A stretch of DNA of 64,000 nucleotides from an uncultured Poribacteria bacterium. GTDB lineage: Bacteria; Poribacteria; WGA-4E; WGA-3G. Positions 53,823-61,595 of this stretch are shown piece after piece. Location: the NCBI GenBank assembly GCA_951828385.1, contig OX639973.1, forward strand, positions 2,905,200 through 2,969,199. Reading direction: 5' to 3'. The stretch's first letter is position 1, and the number at the start of each line of letters is the position of its first letter. Below the pieces are notes generated by a model. That model saw only the letters and a program-made list of their open reading frames with translations. It did not search any database and had not been told where the DNA came from. A program made the position numbers and the translations under genes.

Positions 53823-54857
53823 TTAGGTATTGACAATCCTATTTTTCAGTTCCACCCACTCATCATCGCTAAGTTTAGGGGGCCAAGGGATCCGTTTGCC
53901 GATGAGTGCGGAGCGATACGCCGCCATAATCAGATCAAAACCGAGCAGCGCGAACTCTAATCTATTGCGATGCGGTCGGTTTTCGTCATCAAGCCATGTA
54001 GCAATCGCTTCCGTAAACGCGCGTTGTCCGAATTTGTCATCTTCGCCGAAGTGGGTTTTCTCAACGAAATGTTGTGCCATACCGTCAAACTGATAGCCCC
54101 ACGAACCGTTTTCTCGCCACCACATCCTGCCTTTTGTGCCCCAAAAATCGAGGTTGCATCGCGGATTGCTGCCGGGAAAATCAATCGTTCCAAATGCTGT
54201 TCGTGCGGATTCAAAAAAGACGCGCGCACCGTTCTCAAACGTATAAATCGCCATCAAGTCTTCAGGACACTGCCGATGCGGAACGTCATAGATCTCGGCA
54301 CCCTCAACAACACCCCAGACGTGTGTAATCGGGATGTCCTTAAGCGCAAATAACACGACATCCATCAAATGGGTATCCATATCGGTAATATCACCTTCGG
54401 TGCAGGCACGGATGAAGTGTATATCTCCAAGACTGTCGTCGCTGAAAAACGCCAGCAGCTTCTCGGCAAACGGTAGATACCGCCGTTGGTGATTAACAAT
54501 AATTTTAAGTCCTGTTTTCTCGTGTGTGGCGGCGAGTGCCTCTGCTTCGCTGGGTCTAAGTGCAAGCGGTTTTTCTATCACCAATGCTTTGACACCCGCT
54601 GCGGCAGCAGGCTCTACCCAAATATGTCGTGGGACTGTCGGCTCTGTTACGGCGTGGACGATATCGGGCTTCTCTGTCTCCAACATCTCAACATAGTCTG
54701 TATACCCCGGAATATTGAGTTCTTCCACTGCTGCTTTTAAACGTCCCTCATCAATCTCACAGATGGCAATTACCTTCATATTTTCAATGCCAGCATAGCA
54801 TCGGGCATGATGGACACCGCGCCTACCCCCGACAATAGCGGTCCGATACATCGCCAT
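53823..54857 (-). CDS. Gfo/Idh/MocA family oxidoreductase
   Basis: The ATG at 54857 follows GAGGAGGCACACT and gives MAMYRTAIVGGRRGVHHARCYAGIENMKVIAICE, the Rossmann fold. Motif ALVIEKPLALRPSEAEALA is near residue 100, and HQRRYLPFAEKLLAFFSDDSLGDIHFI follows. The substrate domain includes DMDTHLMDVVLFAL and GTKGRMWWRENGSWGYQ. Length ~344. The substrate is unknown. It is transcribed in line with the PhyH pair but separated by 260 bp of repeats, so it has its own promoter. Confidence 0.88.
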   Translation of the reverse strand: MAMYRTAIVGGRRGVHHARCYAGIENMKVIAICEIDEGRLKAAVEELNIPGYTDYVEMLETEKPDIVHAVTEPTVPRHIWVEPAAAAGVKALVIEKPLALRPSEAEALAATHEKTGLKIIVNHQRRYLPFAEKLLAFFSDDSLGDIHFIRACTEGDITDMDTHLMDVVLFALKDIPITHVWGVVEGAEIYDVPHRQCPEDLMAIYTFENGARVFFESARTAFGTIDFPGSNPRCNLDFWGTKGRMWWRENGSWGYQFDGMAQHFVEKTHFGEDDKFGQRAFTEAIATWLDDENRPHRNRLEFALLGFDLIMAAYRSALIGKRIPWPPKLSDDEWVELKNRIVNT

Positions 54858-55495
54858 AGTGTGCCTCCTCATTGAAGCGTGCAACTCACAGATTCCCGAA
54901 ACGTGCCATTATATTAGCACGCTCACGAATTTGTGTCAACCGTTTGATTTGGGAGTTATAGTAACAATACCTTCGCGAAAAACAAACGATTCTTCATAAA
55001 TCAACTAAACTCATAAACACTGCGATGGATCTGGCAATGCGCAGACGCATCCGCGCAGAGGGCTTCAGTTCTCTTGTAGCAGGGAAGAAACACCCGAGCA
55101 AAAACACTCCGATTCCCGAATCTCCCTCAATGCCTCTGGCATCAGCAGACTCACCTATACACAGATGCTGCTGATAACACTTACGTTGAGTGGCTGCGAC
55201 ATCAGGCACTCTGACATCCCTTGAAATCTTGACAGGATTTAAAAGACTTCCGCAAAAACCTGAACTTATTTTTACGGAATTAGTCGTTTTGGACTTGAGA
55301 AAAGTTGTTAAAAAGTGCCATAAACCCCTGTAAATAAAGGGTTTTCATGGTATAATATCAGTAAGAAAATAGAGGTTGGTAGCCCCTATTTGAACCCAAA
55401 AAAGCGGGTTGCTTTTTCATGGTTCACACGTATTTGATTATTGTATCAGAAACTATCAGAGAAATGCAACCCCTAAAATAGAGGAGCATTTTCTG
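54858..55495. other. Intergenic region, no supported gene
   Basis: The 640 bp up to the transposase relic contain no gene I can support. The stretch from about 55374 (GGTTGGTAGCCCCTATTTGA) looks like a terminal region of an IS1595-type element. GGTATAAT (55349-55356) could be its promoter. Confidence 0.4.
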
Positions 55496-55760
55496 ATGGA
55501 TTTGGTTAAGATCATGGAGACATTCCCGACGCAAGAGGATCGTATAGTGTATCGGGCGCGTCTGAGATGGCAAGGATCACCAGAAGTCCACATTGTGAGA
55601 GTACACAAATGAAACGATATAGGGCGTATAGGACGCTGGAATTGCCATAGGTGCCGAACAACGTTCAAGGTGAACATGGTAGACTTTTTTAAGGCACAAA
55701 GATCGCACTTCAGATGTAAATCATTGGTTGACAAAATATTTTTTTTTCACGCGATGTAAC
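55496..55760 (+). pseudogene. IS1595-family (ISXO2-like) transposase relic
   Basis: MDLVKIMETFPTQEDRIVYRARLRWQGSPEVH matches the usual N-terminus of these transposases. After a frameshift the zinc-ribbon part is seen in another frame (GRWNCHRCRTTFKVNMVDFF), followed by stop codons. Only the N-terminal sixth of the gene remains and the catalytic domain is missing. The 3' end of the relic merges with a 148-bp tandem repeat. Confidence 0.7.
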
Positions 55761-55998
55761 GTTTTGCCAAAAAAATGTGTCTTTAATAATATTGTGATAA
55801 CATAGTTGTGTGGACTGTATTGCACAAAGTCCGAAACTCAGTGCTTAATTAGATGTTTCAGTTGTAAATCATTGGTTGACAAAATATTTTTTTTTCACGC
55901 GATGTAACGTTTTGCCAAAAAAATGTGTCTTTAATAATATTGTGATAACATAGTTGTGTGGACTGTATTGCACAAAGTCCGAAACTCAGTGCTTAATT
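55709..55998. repeat. 148-bp tandem duplication
   Basis: 55709-55850 and 55857-55998 are the same apart from a single base (CAGAT versus CAGTT). Each unit includes ATTGGTTGACAAAATATTTT, TCACGCGATGTAACGTTTTG and GGACTGTATTGCACAAAGTC. The bases AGATGTTTCAG link the units and recur at 56146 beyond a MITE, so the second unit was itself interrupted. Confidence 0.95.
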
Positions 55999-56003
55999 TA
56001 GAT

Positions 56004-56144
56004 TAGGACTTACGCATTTCCTCTTAAAGTCCCCCTGATAAGTTAAAGTTCCCTGATAACGGGGATTTAGGGCGTTAAATACAATGAAATAACAACTTTT
56101 CAGCAAAATATACCTTTTCTCTGGTCAATTTGCGTAAGTCCTTA
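56004..56144. mobile_element. 141-bp MITE with 5-bp target duplication TAGAT
   Basis: Ends TAGGACTTACGCA and TGCGTAAGTCCTTA are inverted. TAGAT lies on both sides (55999-56003 and 56145-56149). The uninterrupted target is preserved in the first tandem unit (TTAATTAGATGTTTCAG), which confirms insertion. Non-coding. Confidence 0.9.
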
Positions 56145-56199
56145 TAGATGTTTCAGTGGATGTCAATGCAGCTAAATCTGTTCATGAGGAGGGAACTCC

Positions 56200-57582
56200 G
56201 TGAAGAGAGAAGACGATGTTCAATTGATTCATGCCATTTTATCAGGCGACGACTCAGCATTCGACATTTTAGTTGAAAAATACCAAAAAAGTGTTCACGC
56301 CCTCGCGTGGCGGAAAATCGGTGATTTCCACTATGCAGAAGAAATTACACAAGATACCTTCCTCCGCGCATATCAAAACCTTTCAACGCTCAGAAATCCG
56401 AGCCAGTTTCTTGGGTGGTTGTACGTCATTGCGAATCGGCTTTGTCTGAATTGGTTACGCAAACATAAGCCTGCGATTCAAGTGCAATCGTTGGAGGACA
56501 CACCTATGGAAGAAGTGGCGAAATCTACTTATGCGCGTTACATATTGGAACAGCGCGAGATGGAAGCAACTGAACATCGTTTTGAAATCGTCAAGAAACT
56601 TTTGGAAAAATTACCGGAGAGTGAACGTACGGTAATGACGCTCTATTATCTCGGCGAAATGACAACGAAGGAAATTGGCAAATTCTTGGGAGTGTCCGTG
56701 GAAACGATAAGGACTCGGCTGCATCGTGCCCGAAAACGGTTACAAGGAGAAGAGGAACTCTTGGTCCAAGAAATTCTTGGTGGCTTCCAGATACCATCGA
56801 GTATAAAGCAGAATATCATGCGAGAAGTTGTTGACATGAAACCGATACCTTCTCCGAAAATGGAACCGTTCTTGCCGTGGGTGGCTTTTGGAACTGCTTT
56901 GGTTGTAGCAACCCTATTGATTCTCAGTGTCAGCAACCAATACCTTGCACATTTTCAGAAACTTTACAGTATTTACTTTGCGGGCAATGATGAAGACACA
57001 AAAAATGAAAAGGGTTTCGTTGCTGATTTTACCATAACACTCGGAACCCATAGGAGTGGTGCTGATCTTTTAGATGCACTGACCGAAGAAAAATGCAGGG
57101 TCAGCCTATGGTCCACGCAAGCCCTTGAAAATCCGGATTTTCCGGTGGTGGCAGCGGAAATAACGGTTGATATCGTTATTGTTTCTATGCTGGAGATGGG
57201 GTTTGCTGAGGGTGAGCGCGCCACCCTTGATACGATTTATGATCGCGCAAAACAGATGGGACTTGAAACTTGCCCGCTTGAGACTGCCGCGCAGCTGCGT
57301 CTGCAATTTCTCAACCAACCAGACTGGACAACCGAGGAGCGGCGGGGGGTTTTTTTCGTGGGGAGTGAACCGTTTGTTCTGACGCGTGAGGGCCTCCCGA
57401 AGATTTTCAGTGTCCTGCGAGATGATAGATACCCGCACCTTGAAACCGGTATCGGTCTATGGCTGATTGCAAATGGTACCGTTGATGTCGGAAAAGGGGA
57501 ACCCCTTGGCAGACTGTTTGATGCATCTGATCTTGGGGGTCGGGACCACGGAGGTCGTTTTGCATTCGTTATTCCCAAATAA
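56200..57582 (+). CDS. Membrane-anchored ECF sigma factor with unknown extracytoplasmic domain
   Basis: GTG start after GAGGAGGGAACTCC. Residues 1-190 are sigma regions 2 (HALAWRKIGDFHYAEEITQDTFLRAYQNLSTLRNPSQFLGWLYVIANRLCLNW) and 4 (LPESERTVMTLYYLGEMTTKEIGKFLGVSVETIRTRLHRARKRL). A membrane helix (PFLPWVAFGTALVVATLLILSVS) is at ~223-246. The outer domain (~200 residues: DFTITLGTHRSGADLLDALTEEKCRVSLWSTQALENPDFPV...) is not a family I recognise. The cytoplasmic half is a clear paralogue of the sigma-kelch protein at 12401-14350, so one anchor module is combined with different sensor domains. It would control genes in response to an envelope or external signal. Confidence 0.85.
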   Translation: MKREDDVQLIHAILSGDDSAFDILVEKYQKSVHALAWRKIGDFHYAEEITQDTFLRAYQNLSTLRNPSQFLGWLYVIANRLCLNWLRKHKPAIQVQSLEDTPMEEVAKSTYARYILEQREMEATEHRFEIVKKLLEKLPESERTVMTLYYLGEMTTKEIGKFLGVSVETIRTRLHRARKRLQGEEELLVQEILGGFQIPSSIKQNIMREVVDMKPIPSPKMEPFLPWVAFGTALVVATLLILSVSNQYLAHFQKLYSIYFAGNDEDTKNEKGFVADFTITLGTHRSGADLLDALTEEKCRVSLWSTQALENPDFPVVAAEITVDIVIVSMLEMGFAEGERATLDTIYDRAKQMGLETCPLETAAQLRLQFLNQPDWTTEERRGVFFVGSEPFVLTREGLPKIFSVLRDDRYPHLETGIGLWLIANGTVDVGKGEPLGRLFDASDLGGRDHGGRFAFVIPK

Positions 57583-57635
57583 TAGTATCAAATGACCATA
57601 GGATAACTGGAACGCTGATGTTTATTAGCTTCCCA
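57583..57635 (+). repeat. Stop-codon-linked 3' repeat, copy 1
   Basis: TAGTATCAAATGACCATAGG then ATAACTGGAACGCTGATGTTTATT begins immediately after the sigma-factor stop. The same sequence starts at the stop codons of the genes ending at 60502 and 61302. The remainder of 57636-57825 contains a hairpin (TTCGCTGAGCGTTTCAGCGAA) and no gene. Confidence 0.9.
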
Positions 57636-57825
57636 GCGGTCGTTTCTCAGTGGGTTGTTGTCCGCCAGTTATATTGTCAATACGTTATTAAACCCTCCTA
57701 AATTTAGAGGCTTGAAGCAGATTGTCGTTTCGCTGAGCGTTTCAGCGAAGTCTGCTCTAACTGAACAGCGTGCAAGAGATTAGCGAGCCAGTCGCTGGCA
57801 CGCAAATTCAAAAAGGAGAAATAAA

Positions 57826-58287
57826 GTGAAAATACGTTCAACGTTCCATGTATCAGTTTTTTTGATGGCAGTGCTGATTTTCAGTATGCCTTTCGTTACG
57901 CTCGCGCAGCAGAATATAGAATCGGCTGAAGCCACAACGGATGCGGAAAGAGATGCAATGATTGCTAAAGCCACGGCCGACGCGGAAAGAGATTCCCAGG
58001 CTGACACGGATACAACTTTTTGGTTCATTATCGGTTGTTTCGGAAGTGTACTTGGATTTCTGTACGCTAATTATAATGTTCCCACAGTCCCCGCTGATCG
58101 CCTTATCGGAAAATCACCGGATTATGTTACCACTTACTCATCTGTCTACGTACGAGAATCTAAAGCAATTCGACAAAAACGAGTTGTCACGGGTTGTGTG
58201 ACAAGTGCAATAACTGGAGTAGTTCTATATGGTTGTTTGATAGCAACAACAACGACAGCAGCAGCAACAACGCCAATCTATTACTAA
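57826..58287 (+). CDS. Small exported membrane protein, function unknown
   Basis: GTG start after AAAGGAGAAATAAA. Signal peptide MKIRSTFHVSVFLMAVLIFSMPFVTLAQ; then an Ala/Asp/Glu-rich segment with a short repeat (ATTDAERDAMIAKATADAERDSQADTDTT). A membrane helix follows (FWFIIGCFGSVLGFLYANY), then a basic stretch (VRESKAIRQKRVVTGCV) and a second hydrophobic segment (TSAITGVVLYGCLIATTTT). I recognise no family. It lies directly downstream of the sigma factor and could belong to its regulon or membrane complex. Confidence 0.65.
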   Translation: MKIRSTFHVSVFLMAVLIFSMPFVTLAQQNIESAEATTDAERDAMIAKATADAERDSQADTDTTFWFIIGCFGSVLGFLYANYNVPTVPADRLIGKSPDYVTTYSSVYVRESKAIRQKRVVTGCVTSAITGVVLYGCLIATTTTAAATTPIYY

Positions 58288-58328
58288 AAACTCGGAATAC
58301 GTCCGTTTTTTTCGCCAGTAGATAAGGT

Positions 58329-58566
58329 GTAGGTTGGGTTGAACGAATCGTCGCCGAACTGCCTCAAGCACAAGAAAGTGCCGGCGGCTTCTTCATAATC
58401 TCCTGTCGACATCGAAATACCAAGTGAAGACCAACATTTGCGCGATTTGGCATCCAGTGAAGTTGGGCTTCACCGGTATCTTGAGGGACAATGCGTACGC
58501 CTCACGTTTCACGCCGCTTTGGGGTGTCCAAAAGGTATTGGGGTGCCTCCGTTCAACCCAACCTAC
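58329..58566. repeat. 238-bp foldback element with 17-bp inverted ends
   Basis: GTAGGTTGGGTTGAACG (58329-58345) is the exact complement of CGTTCAACCCAACCTAC (58550-58566). A smaller hairpin, GTGAAG-TTGGG-CTTCAC, lies inside. It has no coding capacity and sits between the signal-peptide protein and the WD40-cohesin gene. Flanks show no clear target duplication. Confidence 0.8.
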
Positions 58567-58726
58567 TGAAAGTTGTCCAAACTTTCAGTTCGCTGAATCC
58601 ATAAGGGGATATATGATGAAACGTCCAAAACATTCCAATTTCTCGGTCTTTCAGAAGAGAGGTGTGAAGCACTTCTCGCATCTAACGCAGATGCAAAACG
58701 CAATTCCTAAAAAGAAGAACATTACT

Positions 58727-60502
58727 ATGAAAACAACTGTAACGTTATGTATACTTCTCACTATATTTTCCCTGAACACGTCCGCTCAAGATGTTGCTTT
58801 TTCCACTCTCACAGGACATAACAATGATGTCAGGAGCGTGTCTTTTAGTCCTGATGGCACGCTGCTCGCATCGGGGAGTTTGGATGGGACCATCGGTTTG
58901 TGGAACGTAAAGACAGGCAAGCGTCTCCACACCCTCACAGGACATAGGAGTGGTGCCTCCAGTGTATCTTTTAGTCCTGATGGCAGTCTGCTCACATCCG
59001 GGAGTGGCAATACAATCGGTTTGTGGGACGTAAAGACAGGCAGCCTTCTCCGCACCCTCACAGGACATAAGGATGATGTCTACAGCGTGTCTTTTAGTCC
59101 TGATGGCACGCTGCTCGCATCGGGGAGTGATGACAATACAATCGGTTTGTGGGAGTTACCTGATACCCGTGTTAGGATCACACCTAATCCCGTGATTCCA
59201 CCGTCTATTGGCGAACAGTTTACTATCAATGTCAATGTCATTACCGAAAAAAATGTTGGCGGGTATCAGGTGAGTTTGTCGTTTGATACAGCAGTCCTTA
59301 GTTATGTTTCAAGTGCCAACGGTGACTATCTACCCACCGGCGCGTTTTTTGTGCCGCCGGTTGTAGCGGACAATAAAGTAACGCTGGGCGCAACCGCTTT
59401 TGCCGGGGAGAGCAACGGTGACGGCACGCTTGCCACTATAACCTTTGAAGTCGTTGATGTCAAAGAATCTTTCATCCATTTATTTCACACAATCCTTACG
59501 GACGGTGATGGTGAGCATTTATCCCACTTGCCTCACGGTGCAATACTTGAACCTTCTTTACTGACCTCTTCTGCGGTTGTCAGTCTTACGCCTTCCGCTG
59601 TCCTATCCCCAGCTGTCGGTGAACAACTCACTTTTAACGTTAATATTACCGGCGGTCGAAATGTAGCAGATTTTCAGTTAACTTTCAACTATGACCTATC
59701 GGCACTTGAATATATCTCAAGCAGTCGGGCGAACTACCTTGCTGAGAGTGATGGCATGCTGTCGACGGTAACGTTTGAAGTGCTTGATGTCAAACCCTCC
59801 ACGGTGAGTGTCTCTGGATACCTCATCGCGCCAAACGGACTTCGTTATACGCCTACTTTTGAAAGTGCTAAGGTGATCGTGCCACTTCTCGGAGATGTGA
59901 ATAGGGATAGGGTTGTGAACATCTTGGATCTGGTGTTGGTCGCTTCAAAGTTCGGTCAGAGTGTCAGTGGTGATCCGGCAGATGTCAATGAGGACGGTAT
60001 CGTCAATATCGTAGACCTTGTCAAAGTGGCAGGGGCATTAGGGGGTGAGGCAGCTGCGCCATCCGTGTGGAATCTTAACTTGAAAACCGCACCCACAAGG
60101 GCAGACGTGCAAAACTGGCTCTCCCAAGCACAGCAGCGCAATCTGACAGATGCCATCTCACAGCGCGGCCTCCGCTTCTTGGAACAACTCTTGGTAGCGT
60201 TGACTCCGAAAGCGACCTCTCTGTTGCCGAACTACCCGAACCCCTTCAACCCGGAGACATGGATACCGTATCAATTGGCGGAACCGGCAGATGTAAAAAT
60301 TGCCATCTATGCTGTGGATGGCAAATTGGTTCGGACATTGGCATTAGGGCATCAGGAGGTAGGTATCTACGAAAGTAAAAGCCACGCGGCGTATTGGGGT
60401 GGCAGAAATGCACAGGGTGAACCTGTTGCAAGCGGCGTGTATTTCTATACGCTCACAGCAGGCGATTTCACCGCGACCCGGAAGATGTTGATACGGAAAT
60501 AG
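58727..60502 (+). CDS. Exported WD40-cohesin-dockerin protein with FlgD/Por-type C-terminal domain
   Basis: Signal peptide MKTTVTLCILLTIFSLNTSAQ (start 58727, not the upstream in-frame ATGs). Three near-identical WD40 blades follow (VSFSPDGTLLASGS...TIGLW). Two cohesin-like domains come next (TRVRITPNPVIPPSIGEQFTINVNVITEKNVGGYQVSLSFDTAVLSYV..., VLSPAVGEQLTFNVNITGGRNVADFQLTFNYDLSALEYI). Then a dockerin with two Ca-binding loops (GDVNRDRVVNILDLVLVASKFGQ, ADVNEDGIVNIVDLVKVAG). It ends in a FlgD-like/type IX-style C-terminal domain (NYPNPFNPETWIPYQLAEPADVKIAIYAVDGKLVRTL... GVYFYTLTAGDFTATRKMLIRK). Cohesin and dockerin on one chain could self-assemble outside the cell. Three WD blades cannot close a propeller alone. 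Confidence 0.87.
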   Translation: MKTTVTLCILLTIFSLNTSAQDVAFSTLTGHNNDVRSVSFSPDGTLLASGSLDGTIGLWNVKTGKRLHTLTGHRSGASSVSFSPDGSLLTSGSGNTIGLWDVKTGSLLRTLTGHKDDVYSVSFSPDGTLLASGSDDNTIGLWELPDTRVRITPNPVIPPSIGEQFTINVNVITEKNVGGYQVSLSFDTAVLSYVSSANGDYLPTGAFFVPPVVADNKVTLGATAFAGESNGDGTLATITFEVVDVKESFIHLFHTILTDGDGEHLSHLPHGAILEPSLLTSSAVVSLTPSAVLSPAVGEQLTFNVNITGGRNVADFQLTFNYDLSALEYISSSRANYLAESDGMLSTVTFEVLDVKPSTVSVSGYLIAPNGLRYTPTFESAKVIVPLLGDVNRDRVVNILDLVLVASKFGQSVSGDPADVNEDGIVNIVDLVKVAGALGGEAAAPSVWNLNLKTAPTRADVQNWLSQAQQRNLTDAISQRGLRFLEQLLVALTPKATSLLPNYPNPFNPETWIPYQLAEPADVKIAIYAVDGKLVRTLALGHQEVGIYESKSHAAYWGGRNAQGEPVASGVYFYTLTAGDFTATRKMLIRK

Positions 60503-60533
60503 TATCAAATGACCATAGGATAGCTGGAACGCT
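60500..60533 (+). repeat. Stop-codon-linked 3' repeat, copy 2
   Basis: TAGTATCAAATGACCATAGG ATAGCTGGAACGCT begins with the stop codon of the WD40-cohesin gene. It is shorter than copies 1 and 3 and continues into TGCATAAG. Confidence 0.9.
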
Positions 60534-60678
60534 TGCATAAGTTCTAAGGCGAATTTGAATGAAAACTTTGGTTGTTTTACTGCTTTTTTTATTCTCACTC
60601 ATCTTGTTTTAGACAGTGGTCCAAATTCTCGATGGCAGTACAGTTTAGCAACGCTATGAAAATAAAAGGAGTCAACAC

Positions 60679-61302
60679 ATGAAATTGTTAAAATACGAGG
60701 TAATATTACTTACGGTGTTCCTTGCCGGGTGTGCTTACAATGTAAAAATGGATCCCAATATTGCTCCAACTGCTAACATCGCTGATTCAATAAATCTGAG
60801 AGTCGGTTTTTTTATACCTGAAGAAACCAAAGGTTTCACAGTGAGCGATAGTGTCAAGTTGAATAAATACACCTTTCAGGTTGGGGAAGCGATTGAATCA
60901 ATTATAATAAAATCAGCGAATCGTGTATTTTCGCATGTTGAGACATTAGACGCACATCCCACCCAACAAATGATTTCGCAAAGAAAGTTAGACTTGGCAA
61001 TTATTGCTAAAGTTACCTCCGGAAAGGTATCGCTGAATGTAGACGAAGGCTTTCTCCAGAACAGTGCTGAAGGGAGTACAACATTATCCGTTCAATTAGT
61101 TTTCTACGACGATGAAATGCTCCAATTTACCACCGTGATGGCATCTGGCATGGGAATTGGTTCGGAAGGACTGATGCTTAGTACAGGAGAAAAAGAATTC
61201 GCTGCATCCGTTGAGTCCGCACTTCGTAATCTTGGAGATGATATGGTCCATCAAATAAATGGAAACTATGATATTCGCAAAAAAGCAGAGGCCCTCAAGT
61301 AG
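60679..61302 (+). CDS. Lipoprotein, function unknown
   Basis: Start follows AAAAGGAGTCAACAC. Lipoprotein signal MKLLKYEVILLTVFLAGC, with cysteine as residue 18. The mature protein (SINLRVGFFIPEETKGFTVSDSVKLNKYTFQVGEAIESIIIKSANRVFSHVETL...) resembles the style of small outer-membrane-linked lipoproteins of the DUF4136/YajG kind, but I cannot assign a family. It ends NLGDDMVHQINGNYDIRKKAEALK. The gene is followed by the third copy of the stop-linked 3' repeat. Confidence 0.7.
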   Translation: MKLLKYEVILLTVFLAGCAYNVKMDPNIAPTANIADSINLRVGFFIPEETKGFTVSDSVKLNKYTFQVGEAIESIIIKSANRVFSHVETLDAHPTQQMISQRKLDLAIIAKVTSGKVSLNVDEGFLQNSAEGSTTLSVQLVFYDDEMLQFTTVMASGMGIGSEGLMLSTGEKEFAASVESALRNLGDDMVHQINGNYDIRKKAEALK

Positions 61303-61350
61303 TATCAAATGACCATAGGATAGCTGGAACGCTGATGTTTATTGGACTTC
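61300..61350 (+). repeat. Stop-codon-linked 3' repeat, copy 3
   Basis: TAGTATCAAATGACCATAGG then ATAGCTGGAACGCTGATGTTTATT, starting with the stop codon of the lipoprotein gene. Confidence 0.9.
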
Positions 61351-61595
61351 CCACTATTAGTTTCCTAAAGTTTGGACGATTCGTATCGCGTGTGTATTGA
61401 GTTTTCAAGGCATCCTCTATTTTTTTAGAAGTTTTGCACAGAGTAGTAACTCAGAAACAAAAGGATTTCAAGCAGAGAGAAGCGCAGCCCCAGCGGGGCG
61501 GCATTTGTAGAGCCAGTCTTATAAGAGGAGTCACATATTTCTATCGATCTCAATCTATCGCACGAGACACGAGAAATAAGAGGAGAAACTTGTTC

